Assembly: GCA_010093605.1 (NCBI GenBank)
Contig: MU004197.1
Span: 1,488,707-1,552,706 of the forward strand
Length of the DNA: 64,000 bases
DNA from: Lophium mytilinum
Taxonomy: Eukaryota > Ascomycota > Dothideomycetes > Mytilinidiales > Mytilinidiaceae
Direction: 5' to 3'
Shown: piece after piece, positions 33,697-44,789 of the stretch
Position numbering within the stretch: position 1 is the first letter of the stretch
How the letters are laid out: each line of letters starts with the position of its first letter
Notes under the pieces: model-generated
Told to the model about the DNA's origin: nothing
The model's database searches: none
What the model saw: the letters and a program-made list of their open reading frames with translations, nothing else
Program-made: the position numbers and the translations under genes

Positions 33697-34555
33697 ATGG
33701 AATACCGGCCCTCTGTCCTCACATACGCAACATTGTTCAAGGATATGATGGGAATTGTTTAGATATATCCCCAAAGTGGCTCGAATATACAGCCATAATT
33801 GTTCAGGCATGATGGACGATCTGTCCAGCGTCCGTATTATGTTACCTTAGCGGGCAGATTCTTTGGACGACTCCCTCTGATACTATACTGTTAAACTTCT
33901 TACTCTCAGTCTAAGACATCTTCTGGGCTCCATAATCCACGCTCAGCGTGACGGTAGGTACTTTTACATGCTTTTGCGACTGTCCAAGCCCCAATTGATA
34001 CATCTAATGTATAGATTAAGATGATTGAGTTCAAGTAAGATTAAGTAGTGATGTTGCCTTCGTGTGAACAGGTGTCATGCACTACCATGACTGAACAATG
34101 AAAGTCCTACTGCGCCTGCATCTCTCAAAACTGTTTATCTACGTATCTTTCCATATCACAAACTTATGATACATTGTGTGAATTATTGGCAACCCAAGTG
34201 TCGTGATGTGGAGTATAAACGTATCACTTTGAGACTCAATCTGTAGTGGAGCAGGCCAGCGCCCACAAAGGACTGCAAGCGTACTTGACGAGATCAGAAA
34301 AGGATAGACAGGCTGCAGCGATTGTTCTGTGTGAATTGCATCAAGCTGTCTACTAAGTAGATTAAAAAGAGCAAAGGTAAAAGAAGAGCGAAGGCAAAAT
34401 AAGGACGAAGACGGACAGGACATCCATCAATCTGCGTAACAGAGCGTAAATCAAGGCATACTTGCTTCTAACCATGTGCTAAGCCCGCGCATTCATACGA
34501 GTTTGGGCATCAAATAGGTAACTGTTTTAATGATTGTCTTTCCTAATGCTACCAG

Positions 34556-34756
34556 CTACTGTATGTATGTAGTATAAACGCCCTGAGAATCGCCGGCCTC
34601 TATGTTGCAAGAGTAACGTTCGCCATACGTGCCGGAAATCTTAGCGTCAACCATGTTACTAACAGCGTCAAAAGTTACTATAGCTACTGCCCCTGGATAC
34701 TTTGCAGGGATCGTGCACGTGATGTATACATTTGCTGTAAGAACCCGTTCCAGCAA
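34556..34756 (-). CDS. Small unknown frame, 66 aa, possible last exon
   Basis: The sequence NVYITCTIPAKYPGAVAIVTF, then GERYSCNIEAGDSQGVY, has an amphipathic, beta-like pattern with two Cys, as in small secreted fungal proteins. A cttacag acceptor lies just inside it, so it may be a 3' exon. No signal peptide exon was found upstream. This is a low-confidence call. Confidence 0.2.
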   Translation of the reverse strand: MLERVLTANVYITCTIPAKYPGAVAIVTFDAVSNMVDAKISGTYGERYSCNIEAGDSQGVYTTYIQ

Positions 34757-35216
34757 TAGATCAAGCGAATGGTAGGCCTGCCTGGGGTTTCTCCTTAGTG
34801 TATGTAGGTCGGCCAGATTCTTTTAAAGGGTCGTCAGATCTTATCGTCGTAGTTCATGCATCACGTGACTATTAATATCACACCTGTTTGATTATGATTA
34901 TCAACCTGTCCTTAGGTTTTGGGGCTATAGCATAGAGCCTCTCTTAAGTTTAAAAATAACTCAACGTTTGAAACTGTAAAGCACGAGGAAACCAGCGTGC
35001 CGAAGTTATCCGGTAGATGAACAATGAGTCATTGTCAAAATAATTTAGGTCTAGTGGTTCCCGCGGTTGGGATAGGTTCGCTCAACACTTTATTAATGGG
35101 GGCCAAGTCAGCTTAGTCAGATGCTAATCTGGACGTACTTATAGCCAGCCAGTTACTCACTTCTCAAAGTCTCATTCATGAAACGCTTCTAACACTACCG
35201 AAACTACTCTATAAAA

Positions 35217-35752
35217 ATGGCTGTCGGCGGCTGTTTCTGCGGGCACGTTCGAGTCGAATATAATGGTCAACCTCTGACATCGGCTAGTAAACCCCGGGAT
35301 TCAGTGCTTCGGTGAACTTACCTAATTTGATTTTCCTTCAGGTACTCTGCCACTGTCACGATTGTCGTAAGCTTACCGGGTCACCCTACACGTACAACTT
35401 CGTCGTCAAAACCGCAGATCTAAAGATCTCCGGAAGTCCGAAAGAAGTGCCAAAAACAGCGGACAGTGGAAATCCTATCAAGAACTATTTCTGTCCTGAC
35501 TGTGGTTAGTATTACCAGATTGAACTTGAGAAGGAAGTTTTGACGAAATTGCTAGGCACGCCGCTTTTTGGACACAAGATCAAATCTGACGGAGAACCTG
35601 ACGATACTACGGTCGTCCGAGCAGGAATATTTGATGACGACGGGATTTTGAATGAACGGAAACCTGAGGCAGAGATTTACACTGATAGACGACTGGAGTG
35701 GTTAAGTCCCGTCGAGGGGGCTGCGCAAATTATCGGTTATCCGCAAACTTGA
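35217..35752 (+). CDS. GFA/CENP-V domain protein, about 141 aa
   Basis: The product starts MAVGGCFCGHVRVEYNGQPLTS. It continues VLCHCHDCRKLTGSPYTYNF and NYFCPDCG, and ends TPLFGHK...VVRAGIFDDDG. This is the zinc-binding glutathione-dependent formaldehyde-activating (GFA) fold, with CxC, CxxC and CxxCG cysteines. Exon 2 (35342-35504) and exon 3 (35556-35752) join cleanly over a 51-base intron with donor GTTAGT. The first junction is odd: the obvious GTAAAC donor at 35,286 is out of phase. An in-phase join needs a GC donor at 35,283 or a 38-base intron. The gene is either a second GC-AG case or slightly damaged. It is the only plus-strand gene inside the A-H cluster. Confidence 0.75.
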
Positions 35753-36501
35753 CTTAGTGATTGAGTTTGGCACTTGGCGGCATGTCGTTTGGGCTACTGT
35801 TGCATAACATTGAAGACGCGAAGGTGTGATATATCAGGAAGCATGATTGCTCCTGTGATCTGTGAGTTGGAAGGGGCCGAATGGGAGCATGGGAGAAGCG
35901 TGTGTGCATTAGTTTGGTGTTGTTAGTGCACAGAGTCATAGGTTACCGTTTGCCAGCGTTTACTCAGCGGTCTCGAGGCAACATCCCCCGGTGTTTGCTC
36001 TATGTCGAAGAAGTTCAACCTACACTAGATCGATTGTTGATTTCATTCATTCAATTAATTAGCTCTTTTAATCCATTGACCGAGAGAGATATCTCCCTTC
36101 GACTCCAGGATCCAGGACCTGATTGGCAAAAAATCCTAGCGGACGGCAATATATGACCGTAGTTACCTGGAGGTTGTTGCATGAGTTCTGGTTCCTAGAT
36201 CTGTATCGTGTTTCCTAGAAGTCACGTTAGACACTCGTTTCTCAATCACGTTATAAAAGGACGAAGTTAAACGTCTCATGTCATATGACAAATTTGATTA
36301 TCTAGCTACTCGCAAGAGAAAAGAAGGGTATCATAAAGCGATGAAGCCGCCAATCCGCAATCGAGGCCTCTATCGCGCTGGAACAATTCGCCTGAACAAT
36401 GCCGCTCGCACACATTCTACTCGTAGTATAGTAGAACAACAGGAAAAGAAAGAAAAGGGATCGTTCGCTAATCGTGAAAAAACATCATTCGCGCATTAAA
36501 C
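35753..36501. other. Intergenic between the GFA gene and gene C
   Basis: 3' regions of two converging genes. Open frames here (for example 35881-36156 plus) have no domain or family signal. Confidence 0.5.
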
Positions 36502-38867
36502 TCAGAAGAAACGAGATTTCGGCGGTAGGGGGCCCGGAGGACTCGCCATGCCCGGTGCAGTAGGTGGGGCCATAGGTGCTTGTGCAAATAGCGAGCTGAT
36601 TGGAAGTCCCGAGAATCCCAATCCGTTCACCCGTCCGCATCCAGGGGTAGCACCTTGTCCACCGACAGTAGGTGCCGGACGGCTAGTGCCAGTGACGCCG
36701 TTGTCCAAGGACCCTGGGTGTCCGCCGGAGATAGAGACTGGGCGCATTGTTCCAGTTGCCGGACCAAGAGAATCGAAAGAAAAGGTGTTGTATTGCGCAG
36801 GGCGGTGGGTGGCCCCGAAGTCCCCGGAGCAGTCCCCGTCTGGGAGAGTATCTGCAAGAAGGTCATTAGCCACAGGGCGTCCAGCCCCGAATCCAATGGC
36901 CGCTGCGCGAGGGGCACCAAATGGGTTGAAAGCGGCCTGGGAGCGATAGTTGTGTGTAATCGCGGTGCGGACGTTTCCAAAAGCAGTGGGAGGCTCAACA
37001 TCCGGCACTGCGTCTGCGTTGAGATTGGCAAGTGCAAATTGTTGTTGGTGAAGGTTGCCCGAGGGGAAGGCGAGGGCTGGTGCGGGCATTTGGATCGCGG
37101 CGTGATGTGTGGCATGATCGGTGGTAAGGGTGTTAGGGATACTGCCGGGAGCGATGATGTCGGCGACAACTTCGCTATACTGTGACTGGGACTCAGCCCC
37201 ATACGGGAGGCGGTCCTGATGCTCCTGCTGGGTGATGTTGTGCTGGATAGCGTCGGGAGACGTGATAGGAACGGGCAGGTCGGAGACTTTCATGGTGTCC
37301 TGAATAGCATCACGAACCTCATTCGTGGTATCTTCTTCTGGATCAGCACCTGCAACAGCGTCCTGTTTCGGCTTAGCATCCTCTCCTGGCTCAGCTTTTG
37401 CAGCCGCAGCCTCCTCTTGCGTGACGATGATAGAGTCGGTGATAGAGCTAACTGCGCTCTCGGTCAGTTCATGCTCCGATTCCTGACGTTCGCCGTCCCT
37501 CAGTCGCTTAGCAAGGGTAGGGGTATTATGGTAGGTGAAGTCGTCCCCAGGGGCGGGACGGGGTGCGACGTTCCAGATCACCACAGGATCCTCTTTTCCG
37601 GCATGATCTCGCTGACGAAGCTGCTCCCACAGCTCCACGATCTGCTCTTGTTGCTTCGCTTTCTCCTGATTCAGCTCCGCGAGTTGTTCATTCTGTTCAT
37701 TGACTTGCTGCCGAAGCTCGCGCATTTCCACGCGGCCCTCCACCAGCTGTTGACGATACCTCGTCACCACCTTCACGACGCCTTCCTTCTTCTCCGAGAG
37801 TGTCAGCTCACCCACGGATAGCTCGGTGTCGTCGTCCTGATTGTAGCAGCAGTCTTTGATCTGGTCCTCCAATTCGTCGACCAAGTCCTGCAGGTCGTTA
37901 ACGTTTTGGATGTTGGCGTTAGCCAGCTTCAGGTTTTTGTCTGCTTTCTTCTTCAGCTTGCCACACTTGGCCTCCAGCGCCGGGCAACGTGGGCACATGG
38001 GCGGCACCGGCTCTTCCTCATTCTTTGAGACGGATTGATGGCCGTCTCGGATAGGGGTCTGAGACTCGTAGCTGCGTTCCTTGTCGGGTGATGGTGGTGC
38101 AATAACAATGGTCTTGGTCTCGGGTTTGTCCTTGGTTCCAGGGCAGACTTCGTTGACGACATGAATAGTGTCCGTAGTATTGACTACGGACGAGCGCGGG
38201 TTCTCGTTGCCTATACCATCATCGATTAGAGAGACCAGGGTGAGCTCATGTTGATTGTATTGCGTACCCTGTGGTAGACCAGACTGAGGGGTGTCCGGAT
38301 CCAAGACGCGTATGCGCTCTCCCTCCTCTGGTGAATGATCGTAAGAAGGAGGTGCAGTCGCTGACGACGGGGGCTTTGGGGAGCTTGTGCCAGAGCTAGG
38401 CTGAGGAGTGGACTCCGTGGTGACTGTAGCGGATGCGCCGAGAATGGAAAGGTATTCGGACACGTCTATGTTTCCTGTTAGATCAAGTTGAACTGTAGTA
38501 GGGGATGGGGCTTACGTTTGGAGACTTCTTTCTTCACGCATTCTTCTACCAGGGAGCTCTGCTTCAATACTTCCTCCCTCACGAACTTATCTACCAAGAA
38601 ACCAATGCCCTGGCGCGCGGCAGGAGTGAAAATATCGGCAGAGCTCTGTTGATTTTCTGCTCGTTGGGCCGCTGCGATACGCGCCTCCATGACTTCCGAC
38701 ATAATGCTCACTACCTCTTGCGTATGGTATGGATGGGACGTAAGCAATTCCCGGCCCAACATCTTGGCTTTGCGTTGTCGAGGAGGGGGGACGTTCATAT
38801 TCTGCGACTTTGCGATGTCGTGCGGGAAATCTAGTGGGATAGAAGAAGAGAAGCTAGAAGAAGACAT
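36502..38867 (-). CDS. Cluster gene C: coiled-coil protein with PPSY motif, 771 aa
   Basis: Exons 38516-38867 and 36502-38465 with a 50-base phase-1 intron (38466-38515), 772 codons. Start is MSSSSFSSSIPLDFPH. The N-terminal part is basic and helical and ends VEECVKKEVSK at the intron, the column used by the other cluster genes. Then come a Ser/Pro-rich part with PPSYDHSP, a CPRC motif, and a coiled coil at about residues 276-404 (LQDLVDELEDQIKDC; LRQQVNEQNEQLAELNQEK). The rest is long, low-complexity and Ala/Pro/Gly-rich. No enzyme domain. The intron is not a multiple of three, so retention would stop translation here. Confidence 0.75.
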
Positions 38868-39698
38868 GCTAACAAAGTGGGAGGTGATGAGGGTGGATAG
38901 GTACACCAGAGATGGTGGTGGTGTTGCCAGGTGTGGTGTCTAGGTGTGATGAATCCTCGAGGTTCTGCGTTCGGGGCGAGCTTTTTACGCCCGTCAAATT
39001 GGCTGGATTCACTGTCTTGACAGCCTCCACGCGTATCACGTGTGGTGTGCCTGTGTGCCTGGTCCTTTGGCGGCGCCTGCTGCCGGGCGTCGGGCGCCGG
39101 GCGAGTTATAATCGATACAGTGTGTATTCACTTATTCAATGTGCATACCTTTGGGCATCAAACTCTCGATGTCACTCTACGCGTTAGTTATGGCTTTGGT
39201 GGTATATTGGGGACTAAGGAGGTTAGACGACGTGGAATGTGCATAGAACTTGAAACGACGGGTCTATAATGAGAGAATCAAATATACAATCTCTACCAAA
39301 CGGAACACATTCATATTTGATGTTGTCGTAAGTTCTGGACTATCGGGGCACATTCTCCTGCTCTCCAAGTTTGCAACACGCCTACAAGCTTCCACACAAT
39401 GTCAACATCGCTAATGGCTCGGTTCGATACAGCTAATCCTGAGTTCTGACCTTCAGATCATATTCCATATATTCCGGTGGATCAGGGCCCCTCAAACATC
39501 ACTGGCCAGATGGCAAGAGAGCAAACACTTCTATCACAATTCAAAGGGTATAGAATTGGGACCTGAATACGTATATACGTCGGCCTGAGCCCTCATACTA
39601 CCGATGCAGCTGAACCGTTTTGAATATGGACTAATGATGAAGAAGCGCTACAATTGATCAACGAACTGATCAAAACGTATGAAGAGAGCGCATAATAT
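38868..39698. other. Gene C promoter and gene D 3' region
   Basis: The promoter is rich in GGTGGT/GGTGTGG words like those upstream of A, B and D, followed by a CACGTG box. The part nearest gene D has no visible feature. Confidence 0.5.
39037..39042. promoter_or_regulatory. CACGTG box, 170 bp upstream of gene C
   Basis: TATCACGTGTGG. Same core and similar distance as in front of B, D and E. Confidence 0.45.
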
Positions 39699-41969
39699 CT
39701 AGAGTTCATCCTCATCGCTCTTATCTTCTGTCTCTTCGTCAGACTCTTCGCCATGGCTCTCATACTCCGTCTCTCCGGCAGACTCTTCATCATCGCTCTC
39801 AAATTCTGTCTCTTGGGCAGACTCTTTACCATCGCCCTCTTCTTCCACTTGTTCCTCCTCCAGCTCTTCATTGTTCGCCTCCATGTGCTCCTCCGACGGC
39901 GTCTCAGTACTTCCCTTCACTTCGGGCCCGTCGTAGGCTTTGTAGCCCGTCGGTTTATATCCCTTGTAGATGGCTGGATTGACAATCTTGTGCCTCGCTT
40001 TATCCATTCCCGAAAGGATTATGTCGAGCAATTTAGAGATCTCTTCTGCCGAATACTCTTCATTCGATCCGTAGCCCCCAGAGACTATTTCACGCGCAAT
40101 GTTCTCTTTGTTGCTGAGCAAGAGTCGCAGGCGTTCCTGCAGACGTTCTTGCTCTCTCGGCGTTGAGTCCTTCACGTCCTCAGCATCCCTGAACCAGCCG
40201 ATTCCACCACGGAGGGCCAATGGGTCATCGAAAGGAGCAGGATCAGCATCTGGATCCGGGTCGTTGTCCGGATCATGCGATGGAGGGGAGGGGAATTCGC
40301 GGCCGAATTGGATGAACGAAGACACCTCCTGAGCAACCTCCTCATCAAGCCCCTTCAGGTAATCGACTGTGTCCCGCTCATCGATTTCCTCCTCTAACTT
40401 GTCTTGCATGTAGTTAGATTCCGGACCGAGCTCAACCTTAGCAACGTCGAGGAAGCCTTGGAAGTCTTCCAAGTACCCCTTCCAGCGCTCGGCCTCCTTC
40501 GTCTTTTCTTCAAGTTGCTCATTCCTATCCGCCAACATTGCCCGGAATAAGCGAACCTCGGAACGGATGCGCCTCAACGCGGTCTTCGCCTCCGCCCGCT
40601 CTTCTAGGAACAGCGCGGTTTGGGCGTTTGCCTCATGGATAATGTGATGTTTCTCGTGATCCATCTTCTGGTGGTCTTTAGCGAGGAAGTCGCACGCCTT
40701 GTCGCATTCGCGAAGCTCTTTCTTGAGCTCATCGTTCTCCTTCTTCAGCTGATCTTTCTCCTTCCTCAGTCGAGTGTAGTGACCTCTCAGCTCGCGTAGC
40801 TCGACGGGCGCTCCCGGCCTTGGCAACTTTGCGAAGCTTGCGCGGAGTGCGTCTTCCTGCTCTTCCTCAATCGCCTTCGCTTGCAGTATCTCGTCCACTT
40901 TGGCTTTAGCTGCCAGCGCATCAGCCGTCTCTTTCCTGGCCGTGATGAGTTCCTCTTGAAGAGCGTCATATTTGGCTTTTGTGACTAGCGCCTCGCGAAG
41001 GACATCGGAGTTGTCGCAGGCGAGAGGAGTACTAGCGGTGATGGAAGATGGAGGGGTATCGATACTAGGTCGAGGGCGAACATTGCCAGTATCTAGACGT
41101 CCAGCAGTATTAGTAATGAAAAACGAGACTTGCGGTCTGCTATGGGCTAATGCTTACCGATTATAGCGGAGTCCACAGCCTTACCAAGAGTGAACGGAGA
41201 CGCTGACATCGAGGCGCCCTGCTTTTGTGAAACCGAGCTGCATGGGCCCAGGCTCGACGTGTTTGAGGACGTATCGCTTCCATTTCCCGGTGAAGTCGGG
41301 CGAGACTGTACAGAAGACTGACTAGCCGCAGAAAATGGGGGAAGCCACTGATGGTCGCGATAGTCGGAGGGTATATTAGGGGGTGTATTCGAGGGAGTGG
41401 CTACGCTTCCACGCAACTGGCGAAGCAGTCGGACTTCAAGTGCCTCGGGGGGTGAGGGGGTGTTCTTCCTGAGTTCGCGACGAAGCCGCGCCTCCAGAGA
41501 CTCTCCTAGCTCTGTTCAGTCCCATAGATGTTGACAATGATTGCGTGGAACACTTACCAATGTGCAGCATTGCCTTCAGCTGCTCAGCAGGATGATCTGA
41601 TACAGCTGATGGCGGCTGAGCTTTAGTCCGGTAAGCTGGCGGCTCATCCATGGGGCGGCGCATGGCCTGGGTCCCTTGGAAAGGAGGCATCGATACGTTT
41701 GGGGCTGAGGATGTTGCTGGCGCGTCCCCAAATTGAAGACGAGTTCCAGAGGTAGTGGTAGACGGATGAATAGCCTCGATGGCGTCGTGGAGGTTGAGAC
41801 CGCTTGGAAAGTGACGCATCAAGAAGTTGTCGTCTACGATAGCTGCTGACCGGAAGGTAGGCTGGAGCATGGATGCTGGAGGAGGACGAGCAGCCTGAGC
41901 GGCGCGATGCTCCGCCGCCATCGCAGCCGCTGCGTTGAACCGGGGGTACGCGGGAGCAATAAATGACAT
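39699..41969 (-). CDS. Cluster gene D: coiled-coil protein with PPAY motif, acidic tail, 717 aa
   Basis: Exons 41558-41969, 41158-41505 and 39699-41092, with introns of 52 and 65 bases, both phase 1, total 718 codons. Start is MSFIAPAYPRFNAAAAM. PPAYRTK lies near residue 110, and PAEQLKAMLHI ends at intron 1, the family column. Residues about 280-460 form a strong coiled coil (LRKEKDQLKKENDELKKEL). The C-terminus is an acidic tail of about four repeats of the type ESDDEESAGETEYES. The protein has no recognised enzymatic domain. The long coil plus acidic repeats suggest a filament-like or tethering protein. Confidence 0.78.
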
Positions 41970-43605
41970 CGAGACACTAATATGGATATGTACTAACAAG
42001 TGAGCAACACGATTACTCAGGATGTGAGTGGTGGTTGTATGTTGAGGTTCTCAGGTGGGGGGTGTCGATGAAGATGAAAGTTCTGGCTCTTCCGGTCGGC
42101 GCGGGGAGTTTATGTCTGGTTTCCCGAATCTGTTCACCACGTGACTTTACGGGCACGCTAAGCTAGAGAGCTGGCGTAAATGCCCAGGCGGACCCCGGTT
42201 GCCAAGCGACTCCACGTGACGTCACGACATCGGGAACAATATCGCTCCGAACACCCTATACTACTCCCTTTCCTCCTCCCAGTTGTGGTTTCTCAAGTGG
42301 CCCGATATTTTAAAAAAAGTGGTGTGAGGGACTCAGCTGTGCAAGATCGAGGCTAGTTCCAAGATGTCTTTACTTTCGTCTGCTTCGTCTTCGGATCTCC
42401 ACGTGGAACGTTGTATACTGGATCTTATCGGAATTTCTTTTGTCGTATATAAGTTTTGATCAAAGATAACATTCTAGTTAGCACAAGTCCTCCATGTGGC
42501 TCATCGTGCGTTGTTTGTGAATGCTACTGCTGAAATGGCCCAGACATGACGATAATTGAATCCGAGTCATGATGGGAATCTCTGTGTTGTTTGAGCGTTA
42601 GCTCTCATATTGGCGGAATATATTCAGCATCATCGCCACGGATTGTGCCCCCAGTATCATTTTCCATAACGGCAGATCGCAAGACTTACGCGCCAGTCGC
42701 CAGATTCCCATCCTGGTACGGGTTCCTGGCCGTTGCTGATATATAATAGACACCTCACCACTGTACATATTTCGTCTTGTCGAGCTAGAGGTAAAAGCTT
42801 TCAATCTCCGTGATTGATTGACGGGACATATCGGACCGGTGTTAGCTATAGCGTCGTAAGAGACAAGGGTTTCTGGGTTAGGACTGGGATCTGAGCCCTG
42901 GGGTGTTTGACGGCTTGGTAGAAGTTGGTTCGCAAGCTAAAAGCTTTCTTTGATTAGACAGGGCTGGCATTCGGTTCAAGCTAATAGGTGGCTGTAGAAC
43001 CCTCGCACTGTCAGGTTTGCTACCTTGGGTGTAGAAAATGAAAACTACTGCACGTTTTCAGTGAATGGGTAAGCTACTTGTAGGTAAAGAGCTTAATCTG
43101 GGCCTCACTCGCGACATAGAAAGGGGCTGACACGTGATCAGATGCTTGTTCGGGCAAGTCTTCGCAGGGTGCAAAAGGTGTGGAAGACGGAGAGGGTTGC
43201 GCCTAAGTTGTAGCCAGTTTAACTGAAACCTTACTTCCCATGGTTAAACCGCCATGGCAATTTTGGCCGCAACCTCTCTGCCTTCCACATCTTTTGCGCA
43301 CAGCCAAGACTTTCCCGAACAAGTAATTGGTTCCAATTCCACCACTGGTAGTATGCCTCAATGCCTCTACTCTAAGCAATCATATCTTGTTCTCGGGCAT
43401 ATCTATGAATATTGCCATGCACCTTTCATGCGCGCCGCAAGGTACCAGCAAACCGCACCCATGGTCCTTCCCTACACCACATTGGTACGCGGCTAGGATT
43501 GCTAGATTGATATGATGGTTTTGTGTATGCTCTTCACAGGCACTTGTTCAGCAGGTCATAGCCGATGTTATCATCCTCCTCATAGTTTTCAGAGTCTTCA
43601 TCAGG
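41970..43605. other. Gene D promoter and long intergenic stretch
   Basis: Two CACGTG boxes (42138, 42213) lie near gene D and another at 43131. From 42.3 to 43.6 kb I see no supportable gene; short open frames there lack any family signal. Confidence 0.5.
42138..42218. promoter_or_regulatory. Two CACGTGAC boxes upstream of gene D
   Basis: CACCACGTGACTT at 42138-42143 (about 170 bp from the start) and TCCACGTGACGTCACG at 42213-42218. The second also forms a TGACGTCA palindrome, the consensus for CREB/ATF-type bZIP factors. Confidence 0.5.
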
Positions 43606-44789
43606 CTATGAGTCGGACGAATCATACTCTTTGTCCTCATCGTAGTACCTGTCCACGCTCCATCTCCGGCATAGCGTCGATCTGTGATAAACCTCCCTCT
43701 CGGGTTTGCCATCGAATCCGATCGTCAGGCGATCAGCCATGCTTTGTCCTTCGGAAGGTAGAGGCGCTTGCTCTTTGTTGACCGGACTATCCACAGAAAG
43801 GCTTCGCATATCAGACTGTGAACTCTTGTTTTCGTCGAGCTTGGTGTGTTCAGATAGGAGAGTATGGGAAGTATCCTTGACCGCGTCAATCTCCTGGGGC
43901 TCGGTTCCGAAGAGTGTTTCGGAATGGGGTTGCTGTTGAGGAAGATGTGCCGCAGAATGAGCCCTGGATGATTGTTTGATTGCAGCGGTCACAATATCGT
44001 TAAGAGTTTCCTCGGCATCCATCTCCTTATTCAAGGCGTCCGCGAGATCTCGCTCAGCTCCATCGTGCTGGCGCATAGTCTCTTGGACACCATCAGCTGA
44101 TGTGGAGGGCAGTGGTTGGAACTTCAAGTTAACAGCATGGAGGTCAATTACTGCATGAGCAGGCGCGCGATCGAGCGAGTTCGCCTGCGCCTTCATTGGA
44201 GCGAAAGAGCAAGCTCTTGGGTTGAGAAGTGAAGTCGAAGCTTTGGGTCGTACACTCTCAGCGTGGATATCGTCGTTGGTCGAATGATTCATGCCAGGCA
44301 TGAAGGGACCGTCGAGATGGACTATACATAAGTGAATCAGTATATGATAATAGCGTGATATTTAGTATGCTACTTACGGTCTTTCGGCGGAAGCTTCAAG
44401 TCCTTGTCCGTCTTCGCCAAGAATTCAGCTATGGATAGCTGTCTGAGGCTTGAAGACGACGGAGTAGCTTCAGCGGCGCTGTCCTGAGAGGCTGATTCCG
44501 CTAGTGCTGATGTCGACGTGGACGAAGGACGCGTGGAAGGGGTTGACTCAGCGCATCGGCCGCGAGCGCGATAGTCAGTCTGGTGAATGGAAGAAGCAGA
44601 TGTAGCATCTTCGTCTTCTTCAGCAACTTGAATCAACGCTACATCAAGAATGATCAGCTTGGGGGGAGGAAACGTCAGCCTAGAGGCGAAGTTACCTTGG
44701 TAGGCTAGACTTTCGATCGCCTTCTGGAATCGACCACTCGTGTATCGAACGAGTGCCGGAGGGAGCTTCTCGCACGTGGTGGGCGGCAT
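43606..44789 (-). CDS. Cluster gene E: short member, Ser-rich, 356 aa
   Basis: Exons 44696-44789, 44378-44638 and 43606-44321. Intron 1 (44639-44695, 57 bases, phase 1) is open in frame; intron 2 (56 bases) is not. Start is MPPTTCEKLPPALVRY. The family segment FQKAIESLAYQ ends at intron 1 and continues ALIQVAEED, almost the same as H's second copy (YDEAIDKIAMQ then ALLQLAEAS). The remaining protein is polar, Ser/Thr/Gln-rich and apparently disordered, with an acidic end (YDEDKEYDSSDS). No other domain. It is the smallest member and the clearest link between the N-terminal segments of the cluster. Confidence 0.75.
44639..44695 (-). other. Phase-1 intron of gene E, 57 bases, open in frame
   Basis: The read-through sequence ends LIILDV just before the acceptor GATGTAG. 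H's equivalent intron ends LTILDV before the same GATGTAG, so the intron ends themselves are conserved. Confidence 0.65.

Larger units (their letters stand above)
33470..35216. other. Gene B promoter and long intergenic stretch
   Basis: TATA-like gaaatatatttc near 33,632 and CACGTG at 33,691 precede gene B. The rest (33.8-35.2 kb) shows no convincing gene apart from the small frame at 34556-34756. Confidence 0.5.

Noticed and set aside
37219-37821. 200-codon plus-strand frame inside gene C
   Set aside because: Antisense of the coiled-coil region; Leu-rich only because the sense strand is Glu/Gln-rich.
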